A stretch of 49,320 bases of DNA from CAZCBJ01 sp964496705. Lineage in GTDB: Bacteria > Chloroflexota > Anaerolineae > Anaerolineales > Anaerolineaceae. The DNA lies in NCBI GenBank assembly GCA_964496705.1, contig CAZCBJ010000005.1, positions 1 through 49,320 on the forward strand, read 5' to 3'. Both the position numbers and the translations under genes were made by a program. This document shows positions 8,448-17,200 of this stretch, one piece after another; position 1 is the stretch's first letter; every line of letters begins with the position of its first letter. Below the pieces are notes generated by a model. It had not been told where the DNA came from. It did no database searches and worked only from the letters and a program-made list of their open reading frames with translations.

Positions 8448-8687
8448 ATGCCGGTCATCAAGGCATCGGAGATCGGCACATTCATCTACTGCAGAAAAGC
8501 CTGGTGGTACCGCCGCCAGGGAATTGAGCCGGAAAACAAGGCTGAGCTGGCCGCGGGCAGCGACTTTCATCAGCGGCACGGGCAAACGGTGCTTTCAGCC
8601 GGCCTGATGCGGCTGGGCGCCTGGCTGGTGCTCGGCACGGCGGTGATCCTGTTCGCCATCCTGTTCACGCTGCAGGCGCTGCGTTGA
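8448..8687 (+). CDS. Cas4-like nuclease, N-terminal half with C-terminal membrane helix
   Basis: A 79-residue protein matching the start of Cas4/RecB-type PD-(D/E)XK nucleases: KASEIGTFIYCRKAWWYRRQG holds the first Fe-S cysteine (Cys15), and AAGSDFHQRHG holds the conserved His (His41; His44 also present). Where Cas4 would continue into the nuclease core, this protein enters a hydrophobic segment (about residues 54-77) and stops. It lacks the Asp, Glu-X-Lys and the three C-terminal cysteines, which are all in the next gene. The two frames overlap as TTGA (8684-8687). It can only be active by pairing with that product, or as one chain if the break is an error or is bypassed by a -1 frameshift. 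The start ATG is one base after the translin stop. Confidence 0.8.
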   Translation: MPVIKASEIGTFIYCRKAWWYRRQGIEPENKAELAAGSDFHQRHGQTVLSAGLMRLGAWLVLGTAVILFAILFTLQALR

Positions 8688-9202
8688 CGTACGCTTACGC
8701 GCTGATTGTCGTCCTGATCATCCTGGCGATCTATCTGCTCGTCAACGCCAACCGAAAGCAGCGCGATGTGGGGCTGCCGGCGGGGCGGGTGATCTACACC
8801 GATACGCGCGGCTGGGGTCGGGTGGAAAAGCCGCTCTACGATCCGCAGACCGGCTTGACTGGCAGACCGGATTACATCGTGCAGCAGGACGACCGCTGGA
8901 TCCCGGTGGAGGTGAAAAGCACCTGGTCGCCGCCGGTGCCTTACGACAGCCACCTGTTCCAACTGGCGGCATACTGCCTGCTGGTGGAGCGGGTGTACGG
9001 CGTGCGCCCGCCTTACGGCATCCTGCGCTACCGCAACCGCACGTTGCAAATCGAATACACGCCGCAGTTGGAAGCCGACCTGCGCGAGATGATGGAAGAA
9101 ATGCGCGCCCAGGAACGCAAGGGGGAACCGCAGCGGTCGCATCAGGATTCGGCACGCTGCGCGCGCTGCGGTTATCGGGAGCAGTGCAGTCAGAAGATAT
9201 AA
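8684..9202 (+). CDS. Cas4-like nuclease, C-terminal half with N-terminal membrane helix
   Basis: A 172-residue protein opening with a membrane helix (residues about 3-21) and a basic NRKQR stop-transfer. The catalytic half of a Cas4/RecB-type nuclease follows: GRPDYIV (Asp63), WIPVEVKS (Glu76, Lys78) and HLFQLAAY (Gln93). The C-terminus has CARCGYREQC (Cys159, Cys162, Cys168), the last three ligands of a Cas4 4Fe-4S cluster; the fourth is Cys15 of the preceding protein. Translation would start at TTG 8684, overlapping the upstream stop, so it depends on coupling. Together the halves make a two-helix membrane hairpin placed inside the nuclease fold. There are no cas1, cas2 or repeat arrays nearby, so this is not an ordinary adaptation Cas4. 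Confidence 0.82.
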   Translation: MTYAYALIVVLIILAIYLLVNANRKQRDVGLPAGRVIYTDTRGWGRVEKPLYDPQTGLTGRPDYIVQQDDRWIPVEVKSTWSPPVPYDSHLFQLAAYCLLVERVYGVRPPYGILRYRNRTLQIEYTPQLEADLREMMEEMRAQERKGEPQRSHQDSARCARCGYREQCSQKI

Positions 9203-9288
9203 ACCCGCCGAGGCATTGACGCGTTGGGGCATGCGTTGAGCCGCTGTCATCGGTCCGTGTTGATCTCCCTCAACAACCTGCAGACCGG
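9203..9288. other. Convergent intergenic gap
   Basis: A short gap between convergent genes. It contains a small inverted repeat GTTGA/TCAAC at 9257-9272 without a clear T-run, so I do not call a terminator with confidence. Confidence 0.3.
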
Positions 9289-10968
9289 CTATTTGGGCAA
9301 TTTGTTGGGCAGAATCAGGTTTTCGACCAGCGGCAAGATGCGCGCGTTGAAGTTATAGGCGTTGACGACCTCAGGCGCCTGAATCTGCCGGCTGTCGCCG
9401 CTGGCGGCAGCCTTGATGTAGCGCAGCACCAGGTCGGCAGCCGGATACTGGCGGTCGTGAGCGTTAATGTAATAGCCGTCCGAATCTGACAGGGGGAAGG
9501 GCGGCGAGGAGCGCATCAGGAAGATCAGCACCGGCTCGTTCAGGTTGGCGCGCAGCACATCCAGCGTCTCGGACGCCTTCAGGGTGACCGGGCGCTCGTT
9601 GTCGAGCGAGCTGATCGTGCGGTTGGAATCATACTGGATGATCACCGGATGATCGAGGTCCACCCCCAACTGGCAGGGGACGAAGTAATGGTTGCCGGCG
9701 GCGTCGGTGAAACCAAACACCGCAACGCGCACCTTGTTTTTATAGCCCTTCATCTGAACGTCGGTGCTGCCGAGGTAAACAGCCTGGACGAAGAAGCCCC
9801 ACGACATGCCCACATCGCGCGCGTCGGCGATGCCCAACGGATTGATCCCGCCGGAGGTGCGGAAGAGCTTTTCGTTGGAGATCATCACCTGGCCCTTTTC
9901 AAAGGCTTCCAGGTTTTGTTTGAGGCCGGAATCCACTACCGGCTGGCTGGTGGGGGTGGGCGAGGGTTTCTTGGCTGGTTTTTTGGTCGCTGCCGCTTTG
10001 GGGGTGGGCGAGGGTTTTTCGGCGGGCGCTTCCGGCTCCACCGCCGCCGCCGCAATCACACCTTCAGCCAGTACACCGGCGGGCAGTCCCAGGAACACGC
10101 CGCGCATGCCGGTTTCGGTCTGCAGGGCCGGCGAGTTTTCCAGGTGCAGCTCCAGGCTGGACGGGTTGATCATCACCGACCAATCGCCTTTGGCGTCCCA
10201 CCACAGCACCGGCACCAGCAGCCAGGGGGAGCCGCTCACCGCCGCGTCTTTGAGCAGGGCGGGTTGTTCAGGCATGCGCACCTGCTGGTACAGGCTATTG
10301 AGCAGGTCCTGCTGGGCGGCGTGATAGCTCGACCAGTCCTCCCGGTTCACCTGGCGGGCAGCCACCCACTGGGCATGCGCCAGGTTGGCATCTGCCAGGA
10401 TGTCAGCGGCTTTGGCGGCATCGCGCTCGAAGAAAGCCGCCGGGGTGGTGGTCTCGGCCACCAGGTACAATTCAAACACCGGCCCGGAGGGGTCAACAAA
10501 ATACGTGTGTCGCTCGCTTTTGGTGGCGGTGATCACAAAGGCAGCCGCCAGGCCGTCCTTGAACTGAAAAGCGATGATCTGATCAATTTTTTCACCCGAA
10601 AGCAGCCCGCGCTGACCGTAAGTGGCTTTCTGGGTCAGGATGTTGATCTTCTTCTCCTTGGCTGTCTTGTTGAAGACCTGCTTGAAATAATCCGTCTGCT
10701 GTTTGGCGCCCTGACCCTTGCTTTCCAGGGAAGCGACCACCGGCAGCCCGTCGGGGGCAGCGTTCTGGGGCAGCATGAGCATCACATAGCGCTGAACGGG
10801 CGGCATGGCAGCCCAGTTGAGGGTGGGGGTTGGCTCGATGATCAGCGGGATGGTGGGAGTGACCGCCTGGCTAGTGGACGCGACGGGCAGATTACATCCC
10901 AGAGGAGAGAGCAGCAGAACAATCACCGCAGCCCAGCTCATGATTTTTGCCATCCGTGTATTGCTCAT
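9289..10968 (-). CDS. Putative lipoprotein of unknown function with Pro/Thr/Lys linker
   Basis: A 559-residue protein that I do not recognise. It starts with a classic lipoprotein signal (basic MSNTRMAK, hydrophobic core, SPLGC lipobox), then a Pro/Thr stretch. A folded region of about 280 residues follows, then a low-complexity linker rich in Lys, Pro and Thr near the middle, and a second folded region of about 200 residues. The frame stays open upstream to 11073, but ATG 10968 is chosen because it has GGAG eight bases ahead and begins directly at the signal peptide. Mature protein is expected on the outer face of the membrane. It is divergent from nadK and convergent with the Cas4-like pair, so it appears to be transcribed alone. 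Confidence 0.85.
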   Translation of the reverse strand: MSNTRMAKIMSWAAVIVLLLSPLGCNLPVASTSQAVTPTIPLIIEPTPTLNWAAMPPVQRYVMLMLPQNAAPDGLPVVASLESKGQGAKQQTDYFKQVFNKTAKEKKINILTQKATYGQRGLLSGEKIDQIIAFQFKDGLAAAFVITATKSERHTYFVDPSGPVFELYLVAETTTPAAFFERDAAKAADILADANLAHAQWVAARQVNREDWSSYHAAQQDLLNSLYQQVRMPEQPALLKDAAVSGSPWLLVPVLWWDAKGDWSVMINPSSLELHLENSPALQTETGMRGVFLGLPAGVLAEGVIAAAAVEPEAPAEKPSPTPKAAATKKPAKKPSPTPTSQPVVDSGLKQNLEAFEKGQVMISNEKLFRTSGGINPLGIADARDVGMSWGFFVQAVYLGSTDVQMKGYKNKVRVAVFGFTDAAGNHYFVPCQLGVDLDHPVIIQYDSNRTISSLDNERPVTLKASETLDVLRANLNEPVLIFLMRSSPPFPLSDSDGYYINAHDRQYPAADLVLRYIKAAASGDSRQIQAPEVVNAYNFNARILPLVENLILPNKLPK

Positions 10969-11044
10969 ATGCCCGGCTCCACAATAAGGTTCGGGGGTGT
11001 GGTGGATGTCTCCACCCTGCATTGGATCAACATCAACGATTAAA

Positions 11045-11073
11045 AGTGTACTCTGCCCCCGGAGGGATGTCAA
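11045..11073 (-). promoter_or_regulatory. Promoter of the 9289-10968 lipoprotein
   Basis: On the minus strand there is TTGACA (complement of 11068-11073), a 17-bp spacer and TACACT (complement of 11045-11050). It predicts a leader of about 70 bases. It lies back to back with the nadK promoter. Confidence 0.7.
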
Positions 11074-11095
11074 CTTAAAAATCAGACAAAACGGC

Positions 11096-11101
11096 TATAA
11101 T
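11096..11101 (+). promoter_or_regulatory. -10 box of nadK, leaderless type
   Basis: TATAAT ends 7 bases before the nadK ATG at 11109, predicting a transcript with essentially no leader. Confidence 0.6.
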
Positions 11102-11108
11102 ATGAAAT

Positions 11109-11981
11109 ATGCAGTCAAGCATGCCACCCCCTCAACGGATCGCCGTGATGTGGCATCCGAAAATTGACGAAGCCGCCAGCGAAGCGGAGGATGTGGCGCG
11201 CTGGCTGGAAGGTCGGCGGCTGGAGAGGGTGGCGCACGGCTCTCTGTATGACGAAAAACTGCGCATGCAGGTGCAAGCCCATCAGTTCGACCTGCTGATC
11301 GCGCTGGGTGGCGACGGCACCATGCTGCGCGCGGGCCACCTGTGCGCGCGCGCCGACCTGCCCCTGCTGGGGATCAACATGGGGCGCTTCGGCTTTTTGA
11401 CCGAGGTGCAGCGCGACCGCTGGCGGACGATCATGCCAGAGCTGCTGGATGGACGCTTCTGGCTGGAAAAGCGCATGATGCTCAAGGCTGAACACATCCG
11501 TGAGGAACAATTCCTGGACAGCTACGAGGTGCTTAATGAGGTGGTGGTGTGTCGCGGGCAAATGGTGCGTCCCATCCGCCTGAGCACCAACGTGGACGGT
11601 TATCCGCTGACCAGCCTGGTGGCGGATGGGCTGATCGCTGCCACGCCGACCGGCTCCACCGCCTATGCGCTGGCAGCCAGCGGGCCGATCATGCCGCCAG
11701 AGCTGCGCAACATCTTGATTGTTCCGGTGGCGCCGCACCTGTCGATTGACCGCGCCATCATCCTGGCGGAGGGCAGCTCGGTGACCATCAGCCCCTACGC
11801 CGACAACCAGGCAGTGATGAGCGTGGATGGGCAGGCGCCGATCAGCGTGCTGGATGGAGACACCGTCCTGGTGGAAGCCAGCGAGAAAACTGCCAAGTTT
11901 ATGCGCTTCCAGGAGCGCGGTTATTTTTATCGCAATATTACCCGTTACATGGAACAAAATCCCTCGATAGGTGGTGTTTGA
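11109..11981 (+). CDS. nadK: NAD kinase
   Basis: A 290-residue cytoplasmic enzyme that phosphorylates NAD to NADP using ATP or polyphosphate. The family hallmarks are present: LIALGGDGTMLRA (catalytic Asp in GGDG, residues about 61-73), GINMGRFGFLTE (about 87-98) and ATPTGSTAYALAASGP (about 178-193). Length is normal. It is followed without a gap by a zinc-ribbon membrane protein and then recN, and nadK next to recN is a recurrent bacterial arrangement. The -10 box directly upstream supports the chosen ATG. Confidence 0.97.
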   Translation: MQSSMPPPQRIAVMWHPKIDEAASEAEDVARWLEGRRLERVAHGSLYDEKLRMQVQAHQFDLLIALGGDGTMLRAGHLCARADLPLLGINMGRFGFLTEVQRDRWRTIMPELLDGRFWLEKRMMLKAEHIREEQFLDSYEVLNEVVVCRGQMVRPIRLSTNVDGYPLTSLVADGLIAATPTGSTAYALAASGPIMPPELRNILIVPVAPHLSIDRAIILAEGSSVTISPYADNQAVMSVDGQAPISVLDGDTVLVEASEKTAKFMRFQERGYFYRNITRYMEQNPSIGGV

Positions 11982-12508
11982 TGCCGGATTCGACCGACCC
12001 TGTTCTGCACTGTGTCAACCATCCTGACCGCGAAACTTACCTGCGCTGCAACCGCTGCGAACAGCCCATCTGCATCCAATGCGCGGTGCAGACCCCCACC
12101 GGCTACCGCTGTAAAAGCTGTGTGCGCGGTCAGCAGCGGGTATTTGACAACGCGCAGGGCCTGGATTACCTTCTAGCCTTTGTGATCAGCCTGGTGCTGT
12201 CTTTTTTGGGCAGCCTGCTGGCGCCGATCCTGGGCTTTTTCAGCGTGTTCATCGGCCCGGTGGCAGGGGGGATCACCGCTGAGGCGGTGCGCTGGGCGGT
12301 GCGCCGCCGGCGCGCCCAGAACCTATTCAGAACCGCAGCCGTGGCCGCCGCACTCGGCAGCCTGCCGGTGATCCTGCTGGGATTGCTGCCCCTGCTGGGC
12401 GGCAGCCTGAACATCGCCGTGCTGCTCGGACTGGTTTGGCGGGTGGTGTACGGGCTGCTGGTGACCACCACGCTGTACTACCGCCTGCGCGGCATTCAAA
12501 TTCGATAA
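11981..12508 (+). CDS. Zinc-finger (B-box-like) small membrane protein
   Basis: A 175-residue protein. Residues about 8-47 carry a Cys/His cluster (HCVNHP, RCNRC, CIQC, YRCKSC) typical of the B-box-like zinc ribbons that precede some rhomboids and other bacterial membrane proteins. Three or four hydrophobic helices follow, with a basic loop (VRRRRAQ) between the second and third. There is no rhomboid GxSx motif, so it is not a protease of that type. The ATG overlaps the nadK stop as TGATG. Cotranscription with nadK and recN is likely, but the function is unknown. Confidence 0.85.
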   Translation: MPDSTDPVLHCVNHPDRETYLRCNRCEQPICIQCAVQTPTGYRCKSCVRGQQRVFDNAQGLDYLLAFVISLVLSFLGSLLAPILGFFSVFIGPVAGGITAEAVRWAVRRRRAQNLFRTAAVAAALGSLPVILLGLLPLLGGSLNIAVLLGLVWRVVYGLLVTTTLYYRLRGIQIR

Positions 12509-12514
12509 CCCAAT

Positions 12515-14254
12515 ATGTTAACCGAACTGCGCATCGAAAACTTCGCCATCATCCAGCGCCTCGAACTGGAGCTGGGCAGCGGGCTGATCACCTTTACCGG
12601 GGAGACCGGCGCCGGCAAATCGATCATCTTGGACGCCATTGAAGCCCTGGTGGGTGGGCGCACCGATTTCAACCAGATTCGCAGCGGCGCGGAACGCGCC
12701 ATCCTCGAAGCCTCTTTCCGCGTGCCGGAAAGCAGTCGGGCGACCATCCTGGAAATACTGGAACGCGAAGACCTGCTCGATGATCCCAATTACCTCACCC
12801 TGGGGCGTGAGCTGCGCCGCGAAGGGCGCAGCACCGCGCGGGTCAACGGGCGCGCGGTCAGCGTGGGATTGCTGCGCGAGCTGGGCGGCTTTCTGGTGGA
12901 TATTCACGGGCAGTCGGAACACCTATCGCTGCTCAATGTGCGCCACCACCGCGTGCTGCTTGACCATTATGCCAGTCTGCAGGGCGTGTTAAACTCCTAC
13001 CGGGAGAATTACCGGCTGCTGCTGGGCTTGCGGCGCGAGCTGGCAGATTTGCGGCGCAGCGAGCAGGACTCGGCGCGGCGCGCTGAGCTGTTGGCTTTTC
13101 AGGTAGAGGAAATTCAATCGGCTGCGCTGCACCCCGGCGAAGAGGAAACCTTGCGCCAGGAACGCGACCGGTTGGCCAATGCCGAAAGCCTGGCTTCGCT
13201 GGCGCAGCGGGCGCTGGCGCTGCTGGATGAAGAAAATCCCGAGACACCCACCCTCACCGACCAGATGGGACAGACTGCCCAGGCGCTGAGCAACCTCAGC
13301 CGAATTGACGCCAGCCAGGGCAAAATGCACGAGCAGGCCCTCGCGCTGGCTGAATCGTTGTCGGACCTGAGCCGCGACCTGCGCGCCTACCTGGAACGGG
13401 TGGAGTTCAACCCGCGGCGTCTGGAGCAAGCCGAAGAACGCCTCGGCTTGCTGCACACATTGAAACGCAAATACGGCGGCAGCCTCGACGCGGTGCTGGC
13501 GTATGCCGTCGAAGCGCAGCAAAAGCTGGAACAAATCACCCACGCCAGCGAACGCATCGCCGAGCTGGAAGCTGAAGAAAAGCTGCTGCTGGAAAAACTG
13601 GGCGAACAGGCGCGCGAATTGTCGCAATTGCGCCGCAAAGCCGCCCTGGGGATGAGCGCAGCCGTGGAAAGCGAACTGGCCGACCTGCAAATGAGCGGGG
13701 CTGGATTCCAGGTGGACCTGCGCAGCCTGCCCGATCCAAACGGACTGCGCGCCGGCGAGCAGACCGTGGCCTTCGACGAAAACGGCGTAGACCAGGTGGA
13801 GTTTCTGATTGCGCCCAATCCTGGCGAGGGTTATAAAGCGATGATCAAAATCGCCTCAGGCGGCGAGACCTCGCGCATCATGCTGGCATTGAAAAACGTG
13901 CTGGCGCGGGCGGATGCCATCCCGACCCTGATCTTCGACGAGATCGACCAGGGCATCGGCGGTCGGGTGGGCATGGTGGTGGGCGAAAAATTGTGGCATC
14001 TCGCCCGGCAGCATCAGGTGCTGTGCGTCACCCATCTGCCCCAACTGGCGGCTTTCGGCGACCAGCACCTGCGCGTGGGCAAGGAAGTGCTGGAAGGCCG
14101 CACCCTGACACAGGTGGAGGAACTGGCAGGCGCGCTGCGATTGGATGAACTGGCGCAGATGCTGGGCGGGGTGAGCGAGGCCAACCGCCAGGCAGCCCAG
14201 GAAACCCTCAACCTGGCCCGCCAGCGCACGGCTGAACTCACCGCGCCGCGTTGA
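12515..14254 (+). CDS. recN: DNA repair protein RecN
   Basis: A 579-residue SMC-like ATPase that acts early in double-strand-break repair by bridging DNA ends. The N-terminal head has the Walker A motif TGETGAGKS (about residues 29-37), preceded by LRIENFAIIQRLEL. The middle third is coiled coil. The C-terminal head has the signature KIASGGETSRIMLALKNVL (about 448-466), the Walker B TLIFDEIDQGIGG and the downstream CVTHLPQLAA. Length and motif order match the family. The start is 6 bases after the zinc-finger protein stop. No obvious SOS box is seen directly upstream, so its expression may follow nadK. Confidence 0.97.
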   Translation: MLTELRIENFAIIQRLELELGSGLITFTGETGAGKSIILDAIEALVGGRTDFNQIRSGAERAILEASFRVPESSRATILEILEREDLLDDPNYLTLGRELRREGRSTARVNGRAVSVGLLRELGGFLVDIHGQSEHLSLLNVRHHRVLLDHYASLQGVLNSYRENYRLLLGLRRELADLRRSEQDSARRAELLAFQVEEIQSAALHPGEEETLRQERDRLANAESLASLAQRALALLDEENPETPTLTDQMGQTAQALSNLSRIDASQGKMHEQALALAESLSDLSRDLRAYLERVEFNPRRLEQAEERLGLLHTLKRKYGGSLDAVLAYAVEAQQKLEQITHASERIAELEAEEKLLLEKLGEQARELSQLRRKAALGMSAAVESELADLQMSGAGFQVDLRSLPDPNGLRAGEQTVAFDENGVDQVEFLIAPNPGEGYKAMIKIASGGETSRIMLALKNVLARADAIPTLIFDEIDQGIGGRVGMVVGEKLWHLARQHQVLCVTHLPQLAAFGDQHLRVGKEVLEGRTLTQVEELAGALRLDELAQMLGGVSEANRQAAQETLNLARQRTAELTAPR

Positions 14255-14258
14255 GTGG

Positions 14259-17200
14259 ATGATGGAAATACTGCGCATCTCCCTCCTCGGGCCGCCCTCC
14301 ATCACCTGGCAAGACCAGGAGGTGCGCATCCTGCGCCGCCTGCAGCGCAGCCTGCTCTACTACCTTGCGCTGCATCCCAAAGGTTTCAACCGCGAAGTAC
14401 TGGCGCTGGCCATCTGGCCAGATGCCATGGATAACCGCAAACATCTGCGTGAAGCGTTGAGCCGGCTGCGCGCCGACCTGCCGGCCGGCGAGTTCCTGCT
14501 GGCCGACCGCGCGCAGGTGCGGCTGAATATCTCGAAAATCTATGTGGATGCCATCGAATATCAGGAACTGGCGCAGCAAACCCGTTTGATTGCGCGCAAC
14601 ACCCCGCCGCACACCGCGCTTCCCGAAGCCATTTACCAGCAGATGAACAAAGCTGACGCGCTCTGGCGCGCGCCGCACTTCCTGGCTGGGGCCAACCTGG
14701 GCGACCAGGGCGAAATGGATGACTGGCTGATCAATTACGGCAAAACGCTCGAACTCACCCATCTCAACCAATTGGAACGGCTGGCGCGTCACCACATCGC
14801 CAGCGGAGACATGGAAGCCGCGTTACGCCGGTTGCGCAGCGCGCTGGAGATTGATGACCTGCACCCGGAATTGCACTACTCATATTTAACCCTTTTGATG
14901 AGCCTGGAACAGCGCAGAGAAGCGCTGGAACACTGTTCACGCCTGGAGCGCCTCAGCCGCCGCGGTGATTTCGAAATGCCCGAAGACCTGCTAAATCTGT
15001 GCGTCTCCCTTCACGAACAATCGTCCGTTGACTGTCAGAAATTTCACCCACTGTGGCCCACCTGGCTGACCACGCAGGTACCGTTCGTCGGGCGCAAAAA
15101 CGAGCTGGAGCAACTGCGGCGGGCTTATCAGCGCGGAGGGATGGCCGTGGTCTTCGGTGAAAGCGGCGCAGGAAAAACCCGGTTGGTTTACCATCTTTAC
15201 CATGATCTTTCACCCTCCCCGCGGCTGCTGCTGGCGCCGGCGCGTTCGATGGAGAGCAGCCTGCCCTTCCAGCCTTTGATCGATATGCTGCGGCATGCCA
15301 TCCTGCCCGAGGAATGGCAGAAATTGAATCGCGTTTGGGTGGTGCAAATCCTGCGCCTGATGCCTGAGCTGGCCACCCAGCGGCAGGACGTGCAGAATGT
15401 GCCAGAAGACACCCCGAGCGAGGCCAGGAACTTGATCTTTGAGGCGATCCACCAGATACTGATCATCGCCGCCGAAAACAAGCGGCTGTTGTTGTTCCTG
15501 GACGACGCCCAATGGAGCGACGAAAACAGCCTGATGGCTTTGGCTTATCTCCTGAAACGCAATTTCTTCGAACAGAAAGGCCTGTTGATCCTGGCCGCGC
15601 GCAGCGAAGACCGCAACCCAGCCCTGGATGCGCTGACCAGCAACCCGCAGATCGCCAATATCGAAAAAATCAGCCTGCAGCCGTGGAGCCTGGCCGAGGT
15701 CAAGGAATTTATCCAACACACCGTTGGACAGGCACCTTCCGAAGAGGTTGTCCAGCGGATGGCGGAGGAGACCGGCAGCAACCCATTGTTTTTGCTGGAG
15801 ACCCTGCGGGCGATGATGGAGTATTTTCCCAACCTCAACCTGCAAAACAATCTGAGGCACATCCCGCTGGCGCGCAATTTTCATCAGACAGTGCGCAGCC
15901 GGATCCAGAGCTTGCGCCAGCACACCCGGCAAGTGCTGACCGCCGCGGCTTTCCTCGACCGGCCGTTCGGTGTCGATTTGCTGGAAGCCGCCGCACAGCA
16001 GCCCGCAGAAGTGGTGGTTCAAGCCTTGGAGGAATTGGCCGCCGCTCATCTCATCCGCCCGATTGCCGGTGATGATGGGCAATTCACGTATGGGTTCATT
16101 CATGACAAGCTGCGCGAGATCGTCCTGCTGGAATTGAGCCAGGCGCGCCAACGCCTGCTGCATCAGCGGGTGGCGCGCGCGATGGAAAGCCAGCCGGATA
16201 TAGGTGACGAATCCAGAGCCGCCATCATTGCCCAACACTATCACGCTGGCGGAGAATACCCGGCGGCGTTCGCCGCCTGGCTGCGCGCCGGGGAGGCGGC
16301 CTACCGGCGCTTTTCCTACAAACGGACGTGTGCCGCATTTCAGCAGGCGCAACAGATTCTGGAACGCAACGGCGCGTCCATCTCGGATGAGGGCGTGTAC
16401 CAGTTGTATTCATCATGGGGCGAAGCCGCAGAGGATACCGGCGACTCGGACGTGCTGCATGCGTTGGGCCGCTCGCTGCAGCAGGTTGGCGAAGAGCGCC
16501 GCAATCCTCTGTTGGCCGGCGCAGCATTGGGGTACATCGGCTGCGCCCAGTTTATTCAAAATGATTTTGGTCAAGCCGGAGAAACGCTGCAACAGGCACT
16601 CATCTTCCTCGAACAGGCCAGTAATCCGCGCGAGTGGACCGCCGTCAACACCCGCATAGCGCTGGTACTGGCGCAGGGGAACCGGATTCCTGAGGCTATT
16701 CAGGTGCTTTCGCAGGCTATCGAACTCGGGCAGGGCGCCAGCGATGCGATCACCCTGCGCCGGCTGGCTAACGCCGAGTATCTGCTGGCGCTGCTGACCA
16801 CCCTTGCGGTCAACCCCAAACAGGGGTATGAGCTCGCCCTGCGCGGGATACAGTCCTGTCAGAAAATTTTTTATACTTACGGCAGCCTGCGCATGCTGAC
16901 CATCCAGGCCACAGGACTGGTATTTCAGGGAAGGTATGCTGAAGCGCTGGATATTGCCCAAAAAGCCCTGCGGACCGCCGAGGCCGCCCAACATGGACGG
17001 CTGACCGGTCAGGCGCTTCAACTGATGGGCTGGAGCTGTATGCAAATGGGGCGAATCGACGAAGCCTGGGAGCATATAAACGCTGCCAGGCGACAGGATC
17101 CCATGTATGCAGAGGTGGTAGTGGGCAGCCAGCACCTGCTCGGCAGGCTCTATCACAACCTGAGAGCTTATCCGCAAGCGATTGGAACATTCCGCCACAG

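Noticed and set aside
8448..9288. A CRISPR-Cas locus around the Cas4-like genes
   Set aside because: No cas1, cas2, effector genes or repeat-spacer array are visible; neighbours are ssb, DUF3467 and a translin-family gene.
9649..11043. A 464-codon open frame opposite the lipoprotein at 9289-10968
   Set aside because: Antisense frame with Gly/His/Arg-rich composition; the minus-strand protein has a clear lipoprotein signal, ribosome-binding site and promoter.
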